A DNA stretch of 64,000 nt from Heloderma charlesbogerti (Eukaryota > Chordata > Lepidosauria > Squamata > Helodermatidae). Location of the stretch: positions 124,001 to 188,000 of the forward strand of contig JANEZZ010000794.1 of the NCBI GenBank assembly GCA_026122225.1. Reading direction: 5' to 3'. Position 1 is the first letter of the stretch. Each line of letters opens with the position of its first letter. Under the pieces are notes generated by a model that was not told the origin of the DNA, searched no databases, and saw only the letters and a program-made list of their open reading frames with translations. Of the stretch, positions 11,349-20,700 are shown piece after piece. Made by a program: the position numbers and the translations under genes.

Positions 11349-13800
11349 CGATCATTCTTCCGAGTTTATTAAAATCAGCTTTCCTGAAATCCGGGGTACG
11401 CGTTTGACTGCACTCAGCTTTTGCTTCCCTTACAACCAAGAACTCAAGTGCAACATGGCCGCTTTCCCCCAGAGTTCCTGTAACTGCTACTTGATCCACC
11501 AAGTCATCTCTGTTGGTTAGGATCGAGTCAAGGACAGCCGAATCTCTAGTTCCTTCCTCTACTTTCTGTAGGAGCAAGTTATCCGCCACACAAGTCAGGC
11601 ATTTCCTGGAGGGGCCATGTTTTGCAGAATTTGTCTCCCAGCAAATATCGGGGAAATTGAAGTCCCCCATTACTACTACGTCATGCTTCCTTGAAACATT
11701 GGCTATTTGCTTTTCAAAAGTTTCATCCTCGTCTTCTCCTTGGTTGGGTGGCCGGCAGTAGACTCCGACCACCAGGTTCCTTTTATTCTTTGCTCCATTT
11801 ATTTCAACCCAGATGCTCTCGATGGGGCTACCAAGCTCCTCCTCCTGTATTTCTGTGCAGAGATATACATTTTTCACATACAGTGCAACCCCACCTCCCT
11901 TTCTGCTCCTCCTGTTCTTTTTGAACAAGTTATATCCTTCAATTGCTGTATTCCAGTCATGAGAGTCATCCCACCAAGTCTCAGTTACACCTATCAAGTC
12001 ATAATTTCTCTCCTGTATTAAGAGGTCAAGTTCGTTCTGTTTGTTTCCCATACTCGGGGTGTTAGTGCATAGACATTGAAGACCATGTGCTTCATGGTCT
12101 GGCTTTCTTCCTACATGTGTCTGAAGACTGTTATTGGGCGCTATCAGAGCTGTTCTCTCCGTTGCAGTGCATGCGCCTACGTGCATTGTTACCCCCAACT
12201 TTACATCTCCCTTCCCCGTAGGATTCAGTTTAAAGCCCTCCTGATGAAGTTCCTCATGCTGTGGCCAAACACATTCTTCCCAGCCTTTGTGAAGTTCAAC
12301 CCGTCCCTTGCCAACAGCCCGTCTTCCAGGAAGTATAGCCTGTGATCCCAGAATCCAAATCTCTCTCGTCGGCACCACCTTCGTAGCCAGTCATTCACCC
12401 GGAGTATTTTTCGTTCCCTTTCTGCCCCTCTTCTAACTACTGGAAGGATGGATGAGAAAACTATCTGGGCCCCAAAGTTCTCGAGTTTCCTTCCCAAAGC
12501 TTCAAAGTCTGACGTGATCTCTTCATAGCTCTGCTTGGCGGTATCATTTGTTCCCACATGGATGAGAAGAAAGGGATACCTGTCAGTGGGCTTTATGAGT
12601 GCAGGCAACCTTTCAGTCACGTCTCTAATCCGTCCTCCCGGGAGACAACATACCTGGCGAGTCCACGGCTCTTCGCGACATACTTGGGTCTCGATCCCAC
12701 GCAGCAAGGAGTCTCCCACTACTACCACTCTTCTTCTTCTTGTAGGCCTGGGTTTCATCGCCTCTGCTTGACTGACCTTCAGCCTCTTGCTCCCTCTCAT
12801 GCAGGTTCCCCTGTGATTCTTCCTCTGCAGGCTGTCCTCCAGTCTCATCCACACGTACCTGGAATTGGTTCCACAGCTCCACTGCTTCCACTGGTGCAGA
12901 GTGGCTTCTAGTTCTGCTTCTGTCACCCTTCTCCAACGAGTATCCTCTACTGCATTTTTCCTCGCTTCAGCATTTCCCACTTCTGCCTCATCTTGCTGTT
13001 GCTCTTCAAGCTTCTGGTCTGCCCTTTGCTGCTGTAGTTCCCCCATTCTGTCCAAGAACTCTTCGTGTTCTCTTATTCCCCGGAGGGTCGACAGTCGCCG
13101 CTCCAGTCCACTTACTTTTTCCTCCAGCAGCGTGATCAAATTGCACTTGTTGCAGGTGTCGGCCACGTTGTTCTCAGGCAAGAAAACAAACATGGCACAC
13201 ACCTTGCAGGTCACCACCACTGGAGAGTCCTGTCCTTCCATAGCCTCTTTTCCCTTTTTGTGTCTAGCTTTGTGATTGTTCTAGACTAGCCTGTGCCTGC
13301 TCCTCTACTCAGTAGAGGTTAAAAGCAGAGTCCCACTGGTGTGGAAGTGTGTGTTACAAGACAAATAAATGAAAAACAGTTAGTTAAAAAATAAAAAAAT
13401 GTTAGGGGCCTCCCCCTTGACCTCCCCTACTGAACTCCCACTCTCTCTCTGGGAGCTTGTGTGCTTCTGTCCCTGGACCAGCTGGAGCAGCTTGCTCTGC
13501 TCTGCTCTGCTCTGCTCAGCCTGGAGGCGGGAAACAGACTGAAGCTTCCCGCCCACTCAGCTGCTGGGACTACTCAGGCCACCCCCCCCCCAGTTCAGCT
13601 GGAGCTCTCAGGAGCACCTGGTGAGCTCACAGCCACGCAGGAGGATGAAGGGCAGCCCCCTGGGCTTCCTGCAGCCCACTTACCTCTTAGCCTCTGTCTC
13701 TTCTACCACTGCAACTCCCCTGGCCAACTCCTTTTTGCTCCCCCGCCCGCTCGCTCTGTGGGAGCTTGCTTGCTTCTGTAGTTGCAATGCAGCCCCTCAG
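11349..13800 (-). mobile_element. CR1 LINE with 5' UTR, ORF1 and endonuclease, lacking its 3' half
   Basis: Reading on the minus strand, the element has a 5' UTR of repeated units (about 13,280-13,800, with an AGAGC-type pentamer run near 13,500), an intact ORF1 (12,225-13,241) and the endonuclease part of ORF2. It stops abruptly at about 11,349 in the linker before reverse transcriptase. Normal target-primed insertions keep the 3' end, so this copy was probably cut by a later deletion or rearrangement. Near-identical 5' UTR sequence recurs at 38,745-38,941 and 45,108-45,430. Confidence 0.85.
12225..13241 (-). CDS. CR1 ORF1 protein: Cys-rich motif, coiled coil and SGNH/GDSL esterase-like domain
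   Basis: This 338-aa frame is uninterrupted. Residues about 11-35 hold a paired CxxC arrangement (CKVC and CNKC) followed by a coiled-coil-like stretch (LLEEKVSGLERRL). From about residue 165 there is an SGNH hydrolase fold: VVVVGDSLLRG (nucleophile Ser block) and LIHVGTND (block III). In the last block the sequence is DGLNFTKAG, where SGNH enzymes and the CR1 copy at about 45,835 have a histidine (RLHLTKDG). The catalytic His is therefore Asn here. In CR1 elements ORF1 is thought to bind nucleic acid and assist retrotransposition. This is element-encoded, not a host gene. Confidence 0.8.
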   Translation of the reverse strand: MEGQDSPVVVTCKVCAMFVFLPENNVADTCNKCNLITLLEEKVSGLERRLSTLRGIREHEEFLDRMGELQQQRADQKLEEQQQDEAEVGNAEARKNAVEDTRWRRVTEAELEATLHQWKQWSCGTNSRYVWMRLEDSLQRKNHRGTCMRGSKRLKVSQAEAMKPRPTRRRRVVVVGDSLLRGIETQVCREEPWTRQVCCLPGGRIRDVTERLPALIKPTDRYPFLLIHVGTNDTAKQSYEEITSDFEALGRKLENFGAQIVFSSILPVVRRGAERERKILRVNDWLRRWCRRERFGFWDHRLYFLEDGLLARDGLNFTKAGKNVFGHSMRNFIRRALN

Positions 13801-14304
13801 TGTCTCCCATCTGGCCCTGCTGTCACCCACATTGGCTGGTGTCGTTTCCCTTGTGTGTTTGCTATGGGCAGGAAGGAACCATCTCCTTTGGGTTCTGTGC
13901 AGCACCTGACACTCCCTGGCGGCCAACTAAGTGTTGAGCGGAAGCCCTTGGAGGATCAGGCCCGTCCGGCTCGTGTGTCCACCTGCAAGGGTGCTGCTCC
14001 TCAGCCTGGGGCGGTCTGGGCGGCAGGCTGGCCTGCGAGGGCCCCGCAGGGCTCTGGTGGAAGCGGTGGCGGCCTCCACCCGCCCCGCTCCCTCGGCTGG
14101 CTCTCCGCCAGGCCCACCTGTCTGGGCGACCAACATGGCTTTGCGCCCCTGCTGCAGGCCCCCAGGCGCTGGCTGGGGAAGCGCAGGGTGGCAGTGAAGG
14201 GCTGCCCACGCCACACCACCCTGCACTCCATGCTGATGGCTGCTGTGCGGTGCGCCTGATGGTGCCTTGCCGCCTGGAAGGCGCAGCTCTCGACCTGCAG
14301 GGCT

Positions 14305-15025
14305 GCGTGGCAAGAGAGCAGCAGGTCGGTTGAGCCCTCCAGGGGTGCAGGAAGGCTGGTGCTGTCGCCTCCAGCAGCCATCTGGTGACGGCCCCTCCCA
14401 GCAAACAGGGCCCAAGAGGCCAGGCAAACCAGAGCAGGGCGGCCACTGAGTGGCAGATCGCAGAAGCCAGGACCACCCCGCCCCAGGGGCTGGCTTGTCC
14501 TGCTCAGGCCGCCCTCCACCTCAGTCTGGCCTAGCCAGCAGTTCAGGGCATGGGCTAAGCCGGGCTCTGTGGCAATGGTGCAGTGCGGTCCTTTGAGGCC
14601 CAGGACTCTGTGGAGGGAGCCCTCTTAGATGGCCACCTGTATTGCTTCTGTTGTGAAGAAACAACTTTTCTCTGCCCTCCCACCACCATTCTGTGCTTTA
14701 CAACTGTTTCTACATTCCTGACATGTTAACAAACAAAAGAACTGTTTGCCAGCCCCAGTAAAGAAGAAATACACAGATTTGCATTTTGAACTCAAATCAC
14801 AGCACCATCCTATCTACAGGAATAACATGGAGTTTTCTTCTGCTGCCCTGGATGCTAAACACATCTACTTGGTAATAAGCACCATTTTGTTGTAGAAAAT
14901 TGCCATACACGGTTAAAGTAAAAATAACAAGAGGGGCACCCACAACTGTCCACATGCCAACCTCTGGCCCCTAAAATACGTTTGAAAAGAGGAAGGAGGG
15001 GGAGGATGTGCTAGTTCTTCTTCTC
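14305..15025. other. No gene recognised between EPB42 relic exon 2 and TGM5 downstream region
   Basis: Exon 1 of the EPB42 relic would be expected here on the minus strand, but no convincing start codon plus donor was found. The second half (14,640-14,930) is AT-richer and may be an old repeat that I cannot name. Confidence 0.4.
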
Positions 15026-15029
15026 CTAA

Positions 15030-15128
15030 CTGGAACCAATGACCCAGGGAGGTGGTGGGCTCTCCCACACTGAAGGCATTCAAGACGAGGCTGGACAGCC
15101 ACCTGTCAGGGATGCTCCGACTTAGAGT
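15030..15128 (+). mobile_element. CR1 3'-region fragment
   Basis: GGAGGTGGTGGGCTCTCCCA, AAGACGAGGCTGGACAGCCA and CTGTCAGGGATGCTC match the CR1 3' UTR seen in full at 43,750-43,915. Both ends are lost. Confidence 0.8.
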
Positions 15129-15582
15129 CAAATGGCACTGCTGCTACCTCATGGTGGGCCTTGCAGCTGCACCAGACTGGTTATTGCGTGGCGGTGGTGG
15201 CAGCGGCCGCACACAGGGCCACTTTGACCAGCTGCCATGCGGCAGCTGCTTTAATGCACAAACTGGGCTAGCCCTTAACTCGGAGTCACTCTTCCTGGTT
15301 CAAAAAATATCCACTGTAGCCCCACCCCTAATCATCCCTGGGGAGAGAAGTAGAGCAGGAAGAGCAAGCGTCCCCCTGCACAGTCGGGAGTTCGGCCCAA
15401 TCCCCCCACCCCCACGGCAGCTCCAGCATGCAGCCCGTTCCAGCAAATGTGGCTCCCGCTTTGTCTGCTGCTGGAGAGGGGGTCACCAAGGCGCGGGGGC
15501 CTCCCGCCGGCCCTGGGGACAAGCTAGCCAGATGCAGCTTCTCAAGGCGTTGGCTGCCTCGTTGGGCCCCAGGAAAGGGGTC

Positions 15583-15846
15583 ATAGAATGGTAGGGTTGG
15601 AAGGGGCCTACAAGGCCATTGAGCCCAACCCCCTGCTCAATGCAGGAATCCAAGTCAGAGCACCGCTGACAGGTGGCTGTCCAGCCTCATCGTGAAGGCC
15701 TCCAGTGTGGGAGAGCCCCCCACCTCCCTAGGTCATTGGCTCCATTGTTGTATTGGTCTGACAGTCAGGAAGTTTCTCCTGATGTTCAGCGGGAATCTGG
15801 CTTCCTGTCACTTGAGCCCATGATTCCGTGTCCTGCACTCTGGGTC
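15583..15846 (-). mobile_element. CR1 3'-end copy, 5'-truncated
   Basis: Starts with TCATAGAATGGTAGGGTTGG, the reverse complement of the CR1 3' terminus. It continues through the 3' UTR to the terminal codons of ORF2. This is the normal 5'-truncated form of a CR1 insertion. Confidence 0.85.
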
Positions 15847-15849
15847 CCA

Positions 15850-16705
15850 CAACTCCACTCAGGCCTCAGCAAGGGAGAGGAGGCCCCGTCATGCCCCTCC
15901 TCCTCAGCCACACTCATCTTCCCTGCTTCCCTGCCTTGTTGGGGGCCACCATCACCACCCCAGCCCTCCCCGAGGGGAGCTCCTGCCGCCATCAGGCTCA
16001 TGGTCTGACCTAGCGTTCTTCAGCCAGAGGCACGCTGGGCGGGTGCCCGGGCCCGCAGCTCCCTGGCGCCGCTGTTGCTCCAGGCAGTGCAGGAGAAGCA
16101 GCCCAGACTCCTTGTGGTGGCAGCGCCTGGGCCAGGTGGGGGCGTGGGCTAGTGCCGAGACCCCCGCCAGGCTGCCTGGGCGCGGCACCCGCGTCCTTGC
16201 TCCCCTACCTCCTGCTGCTGCTGCTCTCTGCAGCGTTGGTGCTCCTGGCCCAGTGGACCCCAGGTGGAGCTGCGTGCCCGCCAGGCTCCCCTTGGCCCAT
16301 GCCGCCCCGTCGCTAGCCTCTCCAGGCTGGCCAGCGACTGCTGTCTCTGGCTGGCCCCTGCGCAGCCTCTGCCTTTGTGGGGGCTGGCAGTCGCTTTCTG
16401 AGCCTGCCCTATCTGGCTGCCAGCTGGGCCGAAGTCTTGGGTTCCCTCATCTGTGCGGGGCTTGCCTGGGAGGAGGCGGTGTACAGCTCTGCCCAGGCTG
16501 GGAGGGCGCTCGCCAGCAGCCCAGACTGGAGATTCCCAGGGGAGGGGGTCCTGAGGAAAGTGTGGGATGGGGGCTGGGGGAGATGTGCCAAATCACTTTC
16601 TGGACTAGAGCCGCGTGGCGGGGAGTACATTCCTGGGAAGACCAGGACCTTCCTTCTGCTGCAAAAATAACCAGTGACGCAGACCAGTGGGGTGAGGATG
16701 AGGAC
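15850..16705. other. Downstream flank of TGM5, nothing recognised
   Basis: GC-rich, single-copy-looking sequence between a CR1 tail and the TGM5 polyadenylation signal. No exon with family similarity or repeat was recognised. Confidence 0.4.
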
Positions 16706-16712
16706 GCAAATA

Positions 16713-16718
16713 TTTATT
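16713..16718 (-). terminator. TGM5: Polyadenylation signal of TGM5
   Basis: On the minus strand AATAAA lies about 103 nt after the TAG stop at 16,821-16,823. The resulting 3' UTR would be about 120-130 nt. Confidence 0.7.
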
Positions 16719-16820
16719 AGTGGAGGGGTGCAGCGCACCCCTTGTCCTTGTGGCAGGGCACGTTTGGCTGTTGCCGGCAGCCTGCCAGGCGCCACGCCCA
16801 CCACCTGAGCTCCGCCGCCG

Positions 16821-17744
16821 CTACACCCTCCTCCTCCCCCAGCCTCCGCCCGGGCCAGGGGCCACCTGCAGCTGCTTGTGCCCCTTGATGGCTGGGAACT
16901 GGCTGCTGGCGAGAGTGGCGTGCAGCTGCCTCAGCCCGCTCTTGTGGGGAGTCAGCTGCAACTTGACGCTGGTCTGGCTCTGGGCTTCGAGAGGCCCCAA
17001 CCTGCGGGAGTCAAACACAGGCGGCTCAGTGCCGGGTGCCGCCCTGCCTCCCGCCCTGGCCTCGCCCTCACTCCTTCCTTAGGGTCTCGGCCACCTCCCG
17101 TCCCTACTCACAAGACCTCCCGCGTGGCAGGAACGGCTGCAGCACAGCTCAGCGGCACCATCACCCCACACACTCTAGGACTTGCCATGCTGTCTGTGTT
17201 AACAGCCCATGCAAATCAAAATGGGCAACAGCCCATAAAACCGGGGCACCCCCCCACACCCTGCCAGTCAGAGACTGAGCATTCCCCACCTAAAGGGGCC
17301 ACAGCAGGGCGCCCCCTTGGGAGTGCAGAAGCCCTGGGATGGCCCCGCTGGAGCCCTTCACAGATTGTGAACCATGAAATGTTAGTGACCCACCTCGAGA
17401 ACAGTGGCTATTGGGCATCTTAAAACAGAATAAAATGAAGTGGACCGGTGGGCTTAAGTACCCAGCTAAAAAAGGCACAAGCCCCTCTGTTATGGGAAAG
17501 GAACAAGATTGGGGGGGGGGCTGCTGCACTGTCCAATGCTGTTGACATTTTTTATAGTTCTCATGGACTAGTTCATCACAACAAATAGACTGGCGTTTCG
17601 TAGTTTGAAATGAATCCAGAATGAACCCATTTGCCAAATGCCACCCACCAAATCTGAGATGGTGTCCCTGCTTAAAGCACTTCCAGTAGAACCCTGCAGA
17701 GCCGTTGCTGCCGGTCAGTGTGGACTAGATTGGGCAAGATAGAC

Positions 17745-17786
<42 letters not shown>

Positions 17787-20700
17787 CTCTGTGTAAGGCG
17801 ATTCTTGTCCGTGTAAAGTCATCCGTGGTAGCTCCAGAAGATCTTGGCTGGGGGGTGGGAGGGGAGCCCAAGCCAAGCTCTGATCTTTGCTCACCCAGTC
17901 ACTATGGGCACAGACCGTGCCAGTGGGAGCTCTTCTGTGTGCCCCTCCCTCACGCCCCCAACCCCCACCCTGCCACAAGCCCCTGCTGTTAAAAACTGTG
18001 CTCCCCCCTCCTTTCATGGGAGGAGAGGCCTGGTCCAAGGAGACAGGTGGAGCCGGCACAAGGAGGACACGGCGTCCGGGGTGCTCCAGCTCAGAAATGA
18101 CCCCCAGGCTCATCGGGAAGGCAGAGGAGCCCAGCTATAGCCACCCCCACAAATACTCCAGATGGGGGGGATTCCGCCGGGCTGCCCTCTGCCTGCCACC
18201 TTTGCCCTGCGGGGTTCCTGGCATTTGTTCCGCACTTTCTGAAGAAGGTCTGCTGCTGTCTCCCAGTCTGCCCGCCCCCCCCCCCCCCCCGGTGCTGGCC
18301 CTGGGCCGTGCCGGGAGAGCGGTGCCTGGGGGCAGGTGCTGGGGGTGGGAGGCCAGAGAGGGGAGCTCCACTTTCTGCCAGCGAGAGCCTGCTCCACCCT
18401 GCCCTGCAACCCTCCCGCTTCCCCACCCCATTACTCACTGTATCTGGGCCTGGCCCCTCACTAGCCCACTGCCCTCCACAGTCAAGACACAGCGCCCCAC
18501 GGGCTCAGGCAGGGGGTTGGCGAACTCCACTCGGAGGGGGAAGGCCTGGTTCAGCACCACGGGAGCCAAGACCTGCGGCGAGAGACCCAGCGGTGAGCAG
18601 CAAGGGAAGGGCTGCCACCTCTGCCAGCCCCCCCCCCCCCGCCCTTGTGCAGCCCTGAGCCAGGCCGGGCCTGTCTGCATACGTTGATCACCAGGGCGGG
18701 GCTGGCGACGGTGATGGTCTTTTCTGCCAGCGCCTTCTGCCAGGAGGTGTTCTCCTCCCCGATGGCGATGACGCAGAGCTGCTTGTCCTCGCCCAGGTGC
18801 TTGCCGTACTGCCCATAGGCGATCCGCCAGAGGAGCCGCTTCTCTGCAAAGGGAGGCCCCAGGTCACGCCAGCCAGCCAGCCGCCCCCGCTGGGAGGGAG
18901 GGAAGGAGGGAGGCCGGCGGCAGCAGGGCAGGGCCCCCGCCCCTCGTGCCCCTCCGCTGGCCTTACCTTCCTGGGGGCCGAGGGAGAGGTAGAGCTTGTC
19001 CTGCCAGAAGGGGGGCTGGGGGCGGCAGGAGTGCAGCACGCCCTGGGCGCTGAGGCTCAGCTGGAGCTCCTTGGCGGCCAGCTCCAGGTTGCGTGCCACA
19101 AGCATCAGCCGGATGTCCTGGCCGACCTCTGGGCTCTCCACCAGCTTCAGCTTGAGGAGAGTCTGGGCCTCTGCCTGAGGAGAAGACCGTCTCGGCGAGG
19201 CGCCAAGCCCTGCCGGCGGGAACTCTGCCCCAGGCCTCACGGTGCTGAGCGGCTGCCTCCGGGTGAAGGCCTTCATGAACACCCGGCGCTCCTCCGGGGA
19301 CCCTGTTGTGGAGGGAAACGGCAGCAGGAGGCCACGCTCACAGAGGAGGGACGGGGATGGGCCCGAGAGAGCTGGACCGCCCCTCTGTCCCAGGTGGCGG
19401 CACCATCCCTTCAGGAACCCTGGCCCCAAGCCCCTGTCCAGCACCATCCCAGGGGTGTTTCCCCCCTGCTGCAGCAGTCAACAGAGATGGAGAAGCAGGG
19501 AGCTGAGCGGGCGGGGACAGGGAGCAAACCCTCAGGCCTAGCTGGGAGATACTTGGGGCAGGCCTAGGGAACCCCGTTTCCTGCATTAGCCCCAAAGGGT
19601 GCAGTGCCATCCCTACCACAGGCAGACCTGTAGCCTGACAGCTTCACTGTCTGTAGAGAGGGCGTGGCATCTCACAATTCAGGGTGACTAAAGGGGGGGA
19701 CTGCTGGCGGACAGGGTGGGGGGGGAATGCATTCTTCCCAGCCTCCAGGCCAGTCCTTTGGGATAATTTGGCCCACCCACCAGAAGTGAAAAAAGTGGAT
19801 CCCAGAATCCCAGAAGGTGCCTTTGAGACGGACTGGCTTGCTGGGTGGGCAGGCGCCAACTCCTTGGGGGTCCGGCTGGATCCATACCTTCCTTGTGCTT
19901 ATAGGTGTGGGTGAGGTCTTCTCGCTCACTGTTGCCAACGCACTTGGTGCTGATCCAGTTACCAACCCAGCTTGTGTCCCACTGGAGCACCTCCTTCGTC
20001 GCCCCGTGGAGCAGCCAAACCACACGATCAGCATTCACCATGGAGAACACGAAGAGGGTGTCGTAGGGGAGATGCACATCTCCTTCCCGGATGGCTCGGA
20101 CAGGGGCTGGGCCACAGCGGGACAGCCCTGCCAGGAGAGGGGGGCGTTAAAGCCGCCAAGCTCGGCCTGGCAAGGGAGCTGGAGCTGGTGCTGAAGCATT
20201 ACCTTGGCTGAGCTCCTGGGGGGTGGCATCCACGACCTGCCAGCCCCCATACCCTGGGGGCAGGTCTCTCCGCGCCATCCAGCTCTCGTTCCACACATGG
20301 AAGTTCCTGCAGCAGAAACAGCCCCAAAGAGATGCGCGCTCTCGCTCTTGGCGTGCAGGGCGGCCTCCTCCCCCAGAGAGACGGGCCGGGGGAGGCGAAG
20401 CCCCACAGCCTCCCACTGAGGGCGGGCCCAGCCAGCCAGCTGGGCCTGGCACTCTGTCCGCTCAGCCATTGCCCAGGGAGGAGGCGCTCCCGCCCTGGAC
20501 AGGACAGAGCGGAGCCCAGGCGTGGCACATGTAAGGGCTGGCGGACTCCTGGCCATCTCCGGCGCAGGGCAGGGGTGGGGAGGGCCCCGCGCGAGGGGAA
20601 CCGACCCGGGCTCGGCAGACTGCGGCGCGGACTCGGGAGAGGGGCTTGCGGGCCATGGGCCAGTCTCCCCGGGCTCCAGGGCTCCTGTGGCGTTGGTGGG

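Larger units (their letters stand above)
6273..14302 (-). pseudogene. EPB42: Erythrocyte membrane protein band 4.2 relic (transglutaminase-like), decayed
   Basis: Surviving exons, numbered by the intact neighbour at 16821-26277: exon 2 14118-14302, exon 7 10059-10197, exon 8 about 9885-9973, exon 9 about 9313-9533, exon 10 8797-9107, exon 11 7735-7896, exon 12 7312-7438, exon 13 from 6576 downward. Exon 7 is 139 nt like its TGM5 counterpart. Landmarks are VESCAFQAARHH (exon 2), FHAWNESWM (8), CGPAPVWAIEG (9), ESIQLVLGAAQ (10) and LSNPLPEALTGC (12). Frameshifts appear in exon 2, exon 9, exon 10 (two) and exon 11 (one extra base, 162 versus 161 nt). Exons 8 and 9 lack clear donors. Exons 1 and 3-6, including the active-site exon, are not found. 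EPB42 is a known catalytically dead transglutaminase relative that links spectrin to band 3 in red cells; position next to CCNDBP1 gives the identity. Assembly error could explain single frameshifts, but not all of them. Confidence 0.8.

Noticed and set aside
10018..11520. 500-codon plus-strand open frame
   Set aside because: Arg/Ala/Pro/Gly-rich translation typical of GC-rich DNA, overlapping EPB42 relic exon 7 and CR1 on the other strand.
10087..12378. 763-codon minus-strand open frame
   Set aside because: It is the CR1 endonuclease frame running by chance into the CpG-rich block, where GC-rich sequence has few stops. The join has no protein logic.
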